From: a bacterium
GTDB taxonomy: Bacteria > Actinomycetota > Acidimicrobiia > Spongiisociales > Spongiisociaceae
Direction: 5' to 3'
Length of the DNA: 64,000 nt
NCBI GenBank assembly: GCA_028821575.1
Contig: JAPPFW010000052.1
Coordinates: forward strand, 1 to 64,000
The notes beneath the pieces were generated by a model, which was given only the letters and a program-made list of their open reading frames with translations, was not told the origin of the DNA and ran no database searches. A program made the translations under genes and the position numbers. Shown here piece by piece: positions 35,753 to 44,171 of this stretch. Each line of letters starts with the position of its first letter. Positions within the stretch are counted from its first letter, which is position 1.

Positions 35753-37489
35753 CTACCGGGTGAGATCCCAGAAGATCGCCGTGCCGTCCTGCACCGGATA
35801 GATGACACCGGACACGCCCTTCCTGGTCATGACGATGAAGTCCGGCTGTCCGATCAGCACATACCCGGCATCCTCCGCGAACTGCTCCTGCACCTGGGTT
35901 GCGAGTGCCTGGGCTGCCTCCGGATCGGTCTCGGTTTCGAGCGCCGCAATGGCTTCGTCGACGCTCGGATTGCTGTATGTCCCGCTGCAGAAGCCGTTCG
36001 TGGCCATCATCAGGTTGCTCGAGTACCAGTACTCCGACACCCAGATGCCGCAGAACTTGAGGGCGATCTCGAAGTCGCGTTCACCGTAGAACTGGGTGAA
36101 GAACTGACCACCGGTGACCTGCTCGAGCGTTACCTTGATACCCACGTCCTCGAGCTGACCCTGAATCATGACCGCCAAGGCTTCGTGGCTCGGGTCTTCT
36201 TCCGGCGAGAAGAGCATCCTGGTTTCGAATCCGTCGGGGAAACCCGCCTCGCTGAGCAACTGCCTGGCCCTCTCCGGGTCATAGGAGTAGTCCCATACCG
36301 CTACGTGGCCCTCGTAGCCGGGAATCACCGGACTCGATGGTGGTGTCGCCAATCCGAACCAGCCCTCTTCCCTGATCTGCTCGTAATTGACCGCGTGGGC
36401 GATAGCTTGGCGGACGAGCGCATTGTCGAAAGGCGCGACGCCGTGATTCACTGTCACCGTGTTCACGAAATCGGACGGGAACCGCAGCGCGGCCACGTCG
36501 GGGTCGTCCGGGTCTATACCGACGGCGGTCCGCGGTGTCATGAACGTCGCAACGTCGGCCTCGCCCCGCTGGAGAAGCAGTAGACGGTTCGCTTCGGTGG
36601 GAACAACTTGGAAGACCAGATCACCGGTCTCCGGCGGGCCCTCGAACCAATCGGGGTTCGGCGACAGCACCAGACGGCTACCGGGCTCCCACTCTTTCAC
36701 CAGGTAACGGCCGTACCCTGCGTGGTTGCTGATCGCCCACTCAGTTGTCCACGGATCGTCGTCGGTAGCGTTGTCCTTGAGGAGTTTGGAATCCATGACT
36801 ACCACGTCCACCAGGGCGAAAATCCTGGGCAGCCTGTTGTTCGGCTTTGGCACGGTGATCGTGAGCCGGAGGTCATCTATCTTCTCGACCTGGCCGATGT
36901 CCGTTATCCCCGCCGTGTTGAGCAGGAACCCGGGAGACCCGGCCAGGGAGACCGCCCGGTCGAACGAGTAGATGACATCATCGGTAGTCAAGGGGTTACC
37001 GCTCGGGAATACGAGCCCTTCCCGCAGCGTCAACGTCCACGTCTGGAAGTCCTCCGTTACGAGGGACTCGGCGAGTTCGGGTTCGGCGGTGTTCTTATCC
37101 AGAACTACCGACCCGGCCGCGGTGGGTGACGGCAACTCCTTGAAGCGCATCAGCCGTCCGTGGGTGTGGAACCAGACCTGAGCGGCGAACTGGGTGTACG
37201 TTCCCATTCCATCCAGGTTCTCGATGTCACCCGGAACAGCGATGACGAACGGCTGCATGTCCGCTGGGGCTTCCGTCGTCTCCACAGGGGCCTGTGTTGT
37301 TTGTTCGGTTGGCTGCGTCGTCTGAGGGGCTTGTGTTGTTTGTTCGGTCGGCTGCGTCGTTGCCGCGACGGTGGTGCTTGTCGCTTCGCTGTCATCGTCG
37401 CCGCAGGCTGCGAATAGCAGGGCTACGACTGTTAGCCACAGAAGGCTCTTTCCTCTGATCCACGACCGGCTGTTTCTTTCTGTCCGCAT
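35753..37489 (-). CDS. Peptide-type ABC transporter substrate-binding lipoprotein (SBP_bac_5)
   Basis: A 578-residue family 5 binding protein. The ATG at 37489 follows GGAGGAATTGAG. The signal peptide ends in VVALLFAAC with Cys29 as lipid site, then comes a Thr/Gln/Pro linker built from two TTQPTEQTTQAPQ units. The binding domain has TLTLREGLVFPSGNPLTTDD, DLRLTITVPKPN and ARQLLSEAGFPDGFETRML. It delivers peptides or peptide-like compounds to the OppBCDF complex. A relic of its first codons lies near 18180. Confidence 0.9.
   Translation of the reverse strand: MRTERNSRSWIRGKSLLWLTVVALLFAACGDDDSEATSTTVAATTQPTEQTTQAPQTTQPTEQTTQAPVETTEAPADMQPFVIAVPGDIENLDGMGTYTQFAAQVWFHTHGRLMRFKELPSPTAAGSVVLDKNTAEPELAESLVTEDFQTWTLTLREGLVFPSGNPLTTDDVIYSFDRAVSLAGSPGFLLNTAGITDIGQVEKIDDLRLTITVPKPNNRLPRIFALVDVVVMDSKLLKDNATDDDPWTTEWAISNHAGYGRYLVKEWEPGSRLVLSPNPDWFEGPPETGDLVFQVVPTEANRLLLLQRGEADVATFMTPRTAVGIDPDDPDVAALRFPSDFVNTVTVNHGVAPFDNALVRQAIAHAVNYEQIREEGWFGLATPPSSPVIPGYEGHVAVWDYSYDPERARQLLSEAGFPDGFETRMLFSPEEDPSHEALAVMIQGQLEDVGIKVTLEQVTGGQFFTQFYGERDFEIALKFCGIWVSEYWYSSNLMMATNGFCSGTYSNPSVDEAIAALETETDPEAAQALATQVQEQFAEDAGYVLIGQPDFIVMTRKGVSGVIYPVQDGTAIFWDLTR
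37287..37364. repeat. 39-bp tandem repeat in lipoprotein linker
   Basis: Two 39-bp units (37287-37325 and 37326-37364) encode the repeated 13-residue Thr/Gln/Pro spacer behind the lipobox of the peptide-binding protein. Confidence 0.8.
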
Positions 37490-37547
37490 CTCAATTCCTC
37501 CGTTGGTGTCACTCGTATCGAGTGTCGGCGCCCTGTCCGGGCCTGGC

Positions 37548-38489
37548 TCAACCGGCACCCCGAGCCATGCTTTCGGCTTGCTGAACGAAGTCGAAACCGA
37601 CCAGGTCCTTCCACAGTTCCAAAGTCGTCGCGTATACGTTTCCCCCTCCGGGAAGCGGAATCCCGTCGATACTGACGATCGGAAGCGCGCAGAAACTCGT
37701 CGAGGTCAGCATCACCTCGTCGGCGTTCACCAGGTCATAGACAGTGATCGGTCTCTCTTCGATCTCCAGACCTTGTTCACGCGCCAACTCGCAGACTGTC
37801 TCGATGCTGACGCCTTCGAGCGCGTAATGGCGGGGCGGGCGCACGAGTCGGTCCCCGATGACGGCGCACAGATTTGCCCCGGATGCCTCGGCGATCGAGC
37901 CGTCGTCATGGAACAGCACGGTATATGCCTTCGCTCCGAGAGCATGCCGGCTGCTCATGCGGGCGGCTTTCCGCTCCGCACGCGAGTAAGTGACCTTGCC
38001 CGTCGACTTCACCCGCGGATCGAACGGTCCGCTCATGGAACGGGTCAGGAGCGACACGCCGAGATCGACCCCATCGCGATACAAGAGTCCGAAGGCCTTG
38101 AAATTCAGCGGCCGCACGATGACCACGATCGTTGGGAGGGACGCGCCAGGAGGTTCCTCCTCCAAGCCGAACCCGAACTCGCCGGCGTCTTCGAGCAACC
38201 CCCGGGTGATGAACTGGATCACCCAGACATCGCCCACAGCGAGTACGTCATCCATATTACGAGCGACGACTTCCTCGGTAGCCCGCCGGATCTCCGAGGC
38301 ATACGGATCCGGGTCGATCTCGATGTAACGCATCGATCGGCTCAGCCTTTCTAGATGCTCATCGAGTTTGAAGATCCTGCCACCGAAAGTACGGGCCGAG
38401 TCGTAGACTCCGTCACCGATTACGAATCCCCGATCAAAGACGGAGACTACGGGCTTCGTTACGTATTCTCCGTTTACGTACGATATCAA
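37548..38489 (-). CDS. Class IV PLP aminotransferase (BCAT/D-amino-acid type)
   Basis: A 313-residue fold-type IV protein: MISYVNGEYVTKPVVSVFDR, GFVIGDGVYDSARTF, VKSTGKVTY (likely PLP-lysine region), DDGSIAEASGANLCAVIGD, LEGVSIETVCELAREQGL and DEVMLTSTSFCALPIVSIDG. It could be a D-amino-acid, branched-chain or R-selective amine transaminase. TTG at 38489 has AAAGGA 10 bases upstream. It sits 58 bases before the peptide-binding lipoprotein, so imported substrate is probably transaminated by it. A partial copy exists at 18340-18505. Confidence 0.85.
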   Translation of the reverse strand: MISYVNGEYVTKPVVSVFDRGFVIGDGVYDSARTFGGRIFKLDEHLERLSRSMRYIEIDPDPYASEIRRATEEVVARNMDDVLAVGDVWVIQFITRGLLEDAGEFGFGLEEEPPGASLPTIVVIVRPLNFKAFGLLYRDGVDLGVSLLTRSMSGPFDPRVKSTGKVTYSRAERKAARMSSRHALGAKAYTVLFHDDGSIAEASGANLCAVIGDRLVRPPRHYALEGVSIETVCELAREQGLEIEERPITVYDLVNADEVMLTSTSFCALPIVSIDGIPLPGGGNVYATTLELWKDLVGFDFVQQAESMARGAG

Positions 38490-38916
38490 CTTTCGTAGTC
38501 CTTTCGTCCTCTACCCCAAAGTGAGCAGCCAAAGCGTCGACATGGGGTTCCATTGGGGCGACCGCTCACATGCGGTATCGGGAAGGGTCTTGCCGAACGA
38601 AGAGTCGGGGAACACGGGATAGGGGGGCGGGCGGATGTCGGTCCGACCACCTGACTCTTCGAAACGAGGGAGCACCCTCTCTTGAAGCGTGACAGTGGCC
38701 GCGCACGATTCTCGGGATCGTGAGCTGGGCATCAGTTATCACCCATGTCTCCGCTGTATTTCAGCTTACAACTACGAGCGTCCCGGATGTCGTGGAATCG
38801 GAGCGAATTGTTTCCCTCACCAAGTTGGTCGAACCAGTCCGACTGGATCGAGGGGGGTTTCCCCGAGCGTGTGATGTGACCCGGTTTGGACCGACATGGG
38901 GGCGCAGGACCGGAAC
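38490..38916. other. Intergenic region
   Basis: About 430 bases between the acyl-CoA synthetase stop and the aminotransferase start. No gene-like frame is convincing. A promoter for the transporter part of the cluster would have to lie here. Confidence 0.5.
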
Positions 38917-40482
38917 TCAGGCACCGTGAACGGCGTGTCGGTGGCTCTTCCAGTACCTGTCTCTCACCGCTCGTCGTACCATCTTGCCTACGGGACTCTT
39001 GGGTAGCGGTTCGTCACTGAACTCCACGGAGGTGGGCTTCTTGGCCGAACCAACCCGGTCTCTGCACCAATCGATCAACTCGGACTCGGTGGCCGTGGCC
39101 CTTCCCTTGAGCACCACGACTGCCTTGGGCGTCTCGCCCCATTTGGGGTGTGGGACGCCCACCACGCATGCCTCCTGTATGGCTGGATGGCTGTACAGGG
39201 CGTTCTCGATCTCGGCCGGCCAGATGTTGAACCCTCCCGAGATGATCATGTCCTCCTTGCGGTCGGCGACGTAGACGAAGCCGTCGTCGTCGAGGTATCC
39301 GATGTCGCGGGTGCGGACCCACCCATCGGCCGTGAATCGTTTGCTCGTGGCCTCCGGATCGTCCCATATCTCTTTCATGCCTCCGGGGGAGAGCGCCACG
39401 ATCTCACCCATCTCGCCGACTGCGAGTTCCTCACCGTCATCGTCGACGATGCGGACGCACACGTTGGGGAACGGCCGACCGGCCGAACGTAGCCAGGCCC
39501 GCTCGCGGTCGGTTCCCTCGGGACGGTGGTATGCCGGGCTCAGGACACTTATGGGGAGGCATTCGGATTGCGCGTAGACCTGGTACATGATGTTGCCCCA
39601 GACCGCGCGGGCGTCCTGAAGGGTCTTCTCGGCTATCGGAGCCGCGCCGTAGTAGATCGCCACCAGGCTCGACAGGTCCCTGCTGGCGATGTCGGGATGG
39701 TCGACGATCATCCGGATCATGGTGGGAATGAGTAGCGCCCGCGTGCAGCGCTGAGACTCCACGAGTTCGAGGAACCGGGCAGGATCGAATCTCGGCATGA
39801 TCACGTGGCATGCGCCGCCGGCGATCATCGGCCACACCAGGAAGCCGGATGCATGTGACATGGGACCGGCGATCAGTTGGCGGTCCTGAGCCTGCAGCGG
39901 AGGAAATCCCAGGCTGTGCTCGTTGCCCATCGCCAGCCAGCCGGCAGCCGTGTGGCAAATCCCTTTGGGCCGCCCCGTGGTGCCCGCCGAGAAGCGAATT
40001 ATGTGAGGATCGTCGGGCGACACCGCGACATACCGGTCCTTGGATGAGGCCTGTTCGATGCTCCGGTCGTACTCGGGTGTCCGGCTCTGGCCGTCACCGT
40101 GAACCAGGACCGTTCGCACAGTCGGCGCCTCGTGAATGTGCGGCGCCAGTTCCTTCCAGTACCTGTCCTGGACGATGAGCGCCCGAGCGCCGACCACGTC
40201 GAGCATGTAGAGGTGGACCCCGACGGGGTTCTGGGTGTACATCGGTGAGCGAACGAAGCCCCCGAGGGCGAGCCCCGCCATCTCCTCGCACGATGTCAGC
40301 AGGTTGTCGGCCAGTGTCGCCACCCGGTCTCCCGGCCTCACCCCATGATCTGCGAGCGCATTCGCAAGCCGGCACGACCGTTCGTACAGTTCCGCATACG
40401 TCAGACGCCGATCCCCGTATACAACCGCGGTACGGGCCGCGTAAAAAGTCCCGGCCTTACGAAGAATGTCGGCAAAACTCAC
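38917..40482 (-). CDS. AMP-dependent acyl-CoA synthetase/ligase
   Basis: A 521-residue adenylate-forming enzyme with FSAGTTGRPKG (164-174, phosphate loop), YYGAAPIAEK, VYAQSECLP, TRDIGYLDDDGFVYVADRKE, GGFNIWPAEIEN and the late catalytic Lys in PKSPVGKMVRR. It activates a carboxylic acid to its CoA ester. GTG 40482 is the start. It is the first gene of the minus-strand cluster with the aminotransferase and Opp importer, so the acid may be the product of that route. A 110-bp relic of a second copy lies at 43570. Confidence 0.9.
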   Translation of the reverse strand: MSFADILRKAGTFYAARTAVVYGDRRLTYAELYERSCRLANALADHGVRPGDRVATLADNLLTSCEEMAGLALGGFVRSPMYTQNPVGVHLYMLDVVGARALIVQDRYWKELAPHIHEAPTVRTVLVHGDGQSRTPEYDRSIEQASSKDRYVAVSPDDPHIIRFSAGTTGRPKGICHTAAGWLAMGNEHSLGFPPLQAQDRQLIAGPMSHASGFLVWPMIAGGACHVIMPRFDPARFLELVESQRCTRALLIPTMIRMIVDHPDIASRDLSSLVAIYYGAAPIAEKTLQDARAVWGNIMYQVYAQSECLPISVLSPAYHRPEGTDRERAWLRSAGRPFPNVCVRIVDDDGEELAVGEMGEIVALSPGGMKEIWDDPEATSKRFTADGWVRTRDIGYLDDDGFVYVADRKEDMIISGGFNIWPAEIENALYSHPAIQEACVVGVPHPKWGETPKAVVVLKGRATATESELIDWCRDRVGSAKKPTSVEFSDEPLPKSPVGKMVRRAVRDRYWKSHRHAVHGA

Positions 40483-40962
40483 ACATCGTCCCCGGTGCTG
40501 CGTCGACCGGTCATTGCGAAACTACAGATCGCGGGTGATCGCTCACTAGACATAAATCACACGGTCTTCTATCGAGAAACGTCGCTACGATACCCGACCG
40601 GACAATCCACTTCAACGGCCAAGTAGGCATCACCGCCTCAATCGGAGGCGGACGGCCCGCACGAAGTGGGCTGAAGAGCGTCCAGACAAGCAAGTCCACG
40701 CTTGGCGAGGGGCAGGATTTCGTTGGCGGGCGCGCTTCCATCTGGGTGAGCTAGCAGGCCCGGGATCATCCCACGTTTCTCCGAGGTCGATCGACTGTCT
40801 GTTGCAACCTGCGTTGGCGCCGCGATCCGCGGCCCCGGCCAGTAGGAGATTCCGCCGCGCTGGGCATACCATCTGCGAACGACGCTCCGAAGCGTTCCGT
40901 GCAATGGCCTGGGCACACGTCCTCGGCATCTCGGATCGGGCGCCGCACGCTATGGTGCTGCC
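40483..40962. other. Divergent intergenic region
   Basis: About 480 bases between the divergent synthetase and PH-domain genes. AT-richer sequence at 40540-40600 probably holds the synthetase promoter. I see no gene. Confidence 0.5.
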
Positions 40963-41628
40963 ATGGCATATCCAGCGCGCTTGCTAAGTCCCGGAGAGCG
41001 GGTGGAGACGGAGTTCCGTCCCCACTGGAAGCTGCTGATCTGGCCGGTTCTCATCCTGTTGGTGGCGATCGTCATCGCCGTCGTGCTGGTCATCAACATC
41101 GATGGGCTGTTCGGATGGGTCCTACCCCTGGCGGTCGTCCTCGCCGGCCTCCTCATACCGGTCAAGCGATGGTACGTCTGGCTCTTCACCAAGTTCATCA
41201 TCACCAACGAGCGGCTCATCGTCCGCAGGGGATTGATCGCCCGGCAGAGCAAAGAGATTCCCTTCGAGCGCATTGACAACATCTCCTTCTCCCAGACCGT
41301 GGGTGAACGGATCCTCCGGTCCGGCGACCTGTTGCTCGAGTCGACGGGAGAGGCTGGCCAGAGCCGGTACTCCGACATCCCGCGCCCGGAGGAGACCCAG
41401 GCGTTGATCTACCGGATACGGGAGGCGCGCATCAGGGACCTGGAAGGAACCCGCCGTCGCTCGTCTTCGCGAGCCGACGAACTCATCAAGCTGGCCAAAC
41501 TCCGCGACGAGGGCGTGCTGACGAGTGCGGAGTTCGCCGCCGAGAAGGAGAAGTTGCTCGGGGGGGTGACACAACGTAGTCGCCCCAACGCAGCTAGAGC
41601 CACCAACAGTCGTAACCACCTCTCCTGA
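40963..41628 (+). CDS. PH-domain (DUF304/bPH2) membrane protein with SHOCT tail
   Basis: A 221-residue protein. Two membrane segments lie at about 24-46 and 49-70. Then comes the bPH2 domain (FIITNERLIVRRGLIARQSK, IPFERIDNISFSQTVGERIL, DLLLESTGEAGQSRYSDIP). The end holds a SHOCT motif (DELIKLAKLRDEGVLTSAEF). Function is not established; such proteins are envelope-associated. Confidence 0.85.
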   Translation: MAYPARLLSPGERVETEFRPHWKLLIWPVLILLVAIVIAVVLVINIDGLFGWVLPLAVVLAGLLIPVKRWYVWLFTKFIITNERLIVRRGLIARQSKEIPFERIDNISFSQTVGERILRSGDLLLESTGEAGQSRYSDIPRPEETQALIYRIREARIRDLEGTRRRSSSRADELIKLAKLRDEGVLTSAEFAAEKEKLLGGVTQRSRPNAARATNSRNHLS

Positions 41629-41823
41629 GGCGCGAGGCCACATCGAACTATTGAGGAGGAACGACGACAGTCGACCTCGTGAGAATCGGGGAAGCTGATG
41701 GCGCAGAGGCCTTTGCTGGCCGCCGGACCGGGCGTCGTAGCCGTACAGGTAGGTATGTCGACGCCCACCAGCCCAGGCGATGACGATGTCGGGCGATGCT
41801 GGCGTAGGGCCCTGAGAGTCGTC

Positions 41824-43092
41824 CTAACCCGTTCTGGCTGCGGGCCCGGCCTTGTATCCGTATAGGGCATAGGGGTTGAGGAACTGGCGGCCCCAGAGCC
41901 GTTGCCGGTCTGTGGCGGCCATCGCGGCGAGATCGCACACTTCGTCCCAGTCGGTGCGGATCACGTCTATTAGGTGGTCGATGATCTCCCGGGCCTCCTG
42001 GGCGGTCAGGTGGTAGTGGCCCGCGTGCGCTATGCAGCGCGCGACCTGACTCAGCCGGTCGCCATCGGCGCCGAAGGCCATCGCCTGCGTGGCCTCACCG
42101 CCGGTGCGGGCCTGCGGGCAGATGTCGTATGCAGAGGTGAGAGTGAGGTGGGCGCCGTCCCAGAAGGCCGAGTGGTTGCGGGCGTGGTCGTCGGTGTTAC
42201 CAACGAGGATGTTGAAGACGATGCGTGCGAACAACTCGCGCAGCGTTACGTCGGGGGAGCTGAAGCGCGACCGCACCTGATGGGCGAGGTCGGTGTAGGT
42301 GGCGTAGCGGCGTGCGATTCCGTGCGCGTCGTGCAACTCGAGGATCGTCAGCGCCGACACCATCATTCGCCGGTGTCCCTCGACAGTGCGGTCGAATCGC
42401 TCGACGAGCAGGACGTCTTTGCCGAGAGCCTCCGCTAGTTCGACGGGCGCCGCGTCGATCCCGGCGCGCCGGGCGAGTTCCATGGCGACGTACTCGGCTT
42501 TGACTACCGGATACGAGTCGGCGGACGAGGCGAATTTGGCGATCAGGCGCCGGGGGCCGTCGGTCAGCAGCGCCTTGGGTCGCGCCCCGCCTACGGAGGT
42601 TCCGTGGAGTAGGGCCCGTTCCAGGGTCGGCGTGAGTGGTACGCCCCACTCCACCCGTTCGGCGGCCTCGGCCAGTTCTTCCAGCGAGGCGGCGTCGCCG
42701 GAGCGGGCCGTGTAACGGGTGGCCGACTCCTGGAAGTCGAGCGCGCCGATGCGGTCCGAGCCCGACTCGAGTAGGTACGCCAGGTTGGAGAGGTCCGATC
42801 CTGCGTGGGTGCGGCGGTGCTCGATCACACGGCGCCCCCAGGCGTCTGGCGCCGCGTCGGCCACACAGCCGGCGAGCTCGCCGGACAGTGGCCACATCTC
42901 TCCGGGCTGCAGCGGGAGCTCGGGCACGTACAGCGCCACTGCGTCGGGCCGCTGCAGGTAGCTCCGCCCGTAGACGAAGGTCACGATCGGGCCGCGGTCG
43001 AGCAGTCTGCCCGCGACGACCGGCTCGGTCTCCCTGGCCGGCCACACCCAAACGAAGGCGTTGGTCGGGTAGGGCCGATCAGAAGTCGTCAT
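41824..43092 (-). CDS. hipA: HipA-family serine/threonine kinase toxin
   Basis: A 422-residue HipA protein. It has VVAGRLLDRGPIVTFVYGRS and LYVPELPLQPGEMWPLSGEL (HipA_N-like), LLHGTSVGGARPKALL (P-loop-like region), RLIAKFASSADSYPVVKAEY, FNILVGNTDDHARNHSAFW (catalytic Asp) and LTSAYDICPQA (metal-binding Asp). E. coli HipA phosphorylates glutamyl-tRNA synthetase. The ATG at 43092 overlaps the hipB stop; a TTG two codons earlier is possible. Confidence 0.9.
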   Translation of the reverse strand: MTTSDRPYPTNAFVWVWPARETEPVVAGRLLDRGPIVTFVYGRSYLQRPDAVALYVPELPLQPGEMWPLSGELAGCVADAAPDAWGRRVIEHRRTHAGSDLSNLAYLLESGSDRIGALDFQESATRYTARSGDAASLEELAEAAERVEWGVPLTPTLERALLHGTSVGGARPKALLTDGPRRLIAKFASSADSYPVVKAEYVAMELARRAGIDAAPVELAEALGKDVLLVERFDRTVEGHRRMMVSALTILELHDAHGIARRYATYTDLAHQVRSRFSSPDVTLRELFARIVFNILVGNTDDHARNHSAFWDGAHLTLTSAYDICPQARTGGEATQAMAFGADGDRLSQVARCIAHAGHYHLTAQEAREIIDHLIDVIRTDWDEVCDLAAMAATDRQRLWGRQFLNPYALYGYKAGPAARTG

Positions 43093-43405
43093 CGACAACG
43101 CCGCGGCGCACCGAGGCCGGCAGCACGGCGAGCCTGGCCTGCACGACTTCGGCTTCCCGCGAGCGCGTAGCCGGATCCTCGTGGAACAGCGTCACCCCGA
43201 CGATGGCGGCCGCTTCTAGGGCCGTGCCCAGGCCGACGGTCGGGTCACCCCTTTCCACCTTGCGGATCGTGACCACCGACGCGCCAACCCTCTCGGCGAG
43301 CTCGGCGATCGTCCACCGGCGCTCGCGCCGCGCCAACGCCACCCGACTTCCCAGCAGCCGGGCTGCCTCCAGTGTCACCGGGCTGAACACCTTCTCGGCA
43401 CCCAT
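43079..43405 (-). CDS. hipB: HipB-like Xre antitoxin
   Basis: A 108-residue Xre helix-turn-helix protein (ALARRERRWTIAELAERVGA, SVVTIRKVERGDPTVGLGTA) in the antitoxin position directly before hipA with a 14-base overlap. It presumably binds HipA and represses the shared promoter. An AT-rich region with TATTAT six bases before the ATG suggests a leaderless promoter. Confidence 0.85.
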   Translation of the reverse strand: MGAEKVFSPVTLEAARLLGSRVALARRERRWTIAELAERVGASVVTIRKVERGDPTVGLGTALEAAAIVGVTLFHEDPATRSREAEVVQARLAVLPASVRRGVVDDDF

Positions 43406-43440
43406 GTAGCAATAATACTATCTATAGAGTCTTTACAAAG
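43406..43440 (-). promoter_or_regulatory. hipBA promoter/operator region
   Basis: A sharp AT-rich patch before hipB. It contains TATTAT as a -10 candidate close to the ATG and an imperfect palindrome ACTATCTATAGAGT at 43417-43430 between the promoter elements, a plausible HipB operator. Confidence 0.4.
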
Positions 43441-43769
43441 AAAGAATACTTTCGACGCAAGTCCCATCGTAGGAGGAATACGCAGCTGCGCGATACAGGC
43501 TGTGGCTTGTCGTCCCGTGGTTCCGTGGATAAGGCGCCACTCGCTATCGGGGTTTGGTTAGCGAAGGCTCGTAGAGGTATCCGATGTCGCGGTTACGGAC
43601 CCACCCAGCGGTCGTTAGTCGCCCACTCGTGGCTTCCGGATCGTTCCATGTCTCCTTCATGCTTTCCGGGGCGAGCGCCACGCCCGCGCTGTCTGGGGCA
43701 ACGTTATGTGCCAGGTTCAGGTGTTGGTTACGGATCGGTCAGTCGGGCGGTCATCTACCCTTGGGGCGC
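43441..43769. other. Intergenic region with a relic
   Basis: About 330 bases between hipBA and the P-type ATPase remnant. The acyl-CoA synthetase relic fills 43570-43682; the rest shows nothing recognisable. Confidence 0.5.
43570..43682 (-). pseudogene. Relic of an acyl-CoA synthetase gene
   Basis: This DNA matches 39289-39400 within the intact synthetase gene, same orientation, at roughly 80% by eye. The matching part encodes the region around WVRTRDIGYLD, whose frame is no longer kept. It is a leftover of a second copy. Confidence 0.75.
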
Positions 43770-44171
43770 ATGGTGTCGTCTGGTGAAGTCTCCGTCCGGC
43801 CGTCTTGGCATGGCCGTTCTGTGGATGAGGCAATCACAGGGCTCGGTTCGTCGCCGAGTGGGCTGTCGGAGGAGGATGCCGCGGATCGCCTCTGCAGGCA
43901 TGGTCCTAACCAGATGGCAGGCGCCACGCCGGTTTCGCCCTTCGAGTTGTCGTTCGACGAATTCCGGAGCCCTCCGGTGGTCGTGCTGCTCGCCGCCGCG
44001 CTGATGTTGGTGGGCGTGTCGGGCCTGGGTGACGACTCCGACCAGTTGGTCGACGCCGTGCTCGGCCTCATCGTGGTGCTCAGCGGCGGTCTGGGCTTCA
44101 CCCAGGATTACCGGGCGAACCGGGGGCGCTCACCTAGCCGGGGCGAGCCGGCTCTCGCGGAGCAATCATGA
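43770..44171 (+). pseudogene. Truncated P-type cation ATPase, N-terminal piece
   Basis: A frame from ATG 43770 reads SWHGRSVDEAITGLGSSPSG, DRLCRHGPNQMAG, FELSFDEFRSPPVVVLLAAA and LSGGLGFTQDYRAN. These are the N-terminal domain and first membrane pair of a cation-transporting P-type ATPase. Homology stops near residue 115, and the frame ends over the start of the next gene. The phosphorylation and nucleotide domains are missing, so it cannot pump. Confidence 0.75.

Noticed and set aside
40638..40969. Small minus frames before the PH-domain gene
   Set aside because: Their composition is random-like and they lie over the expected promoter area.
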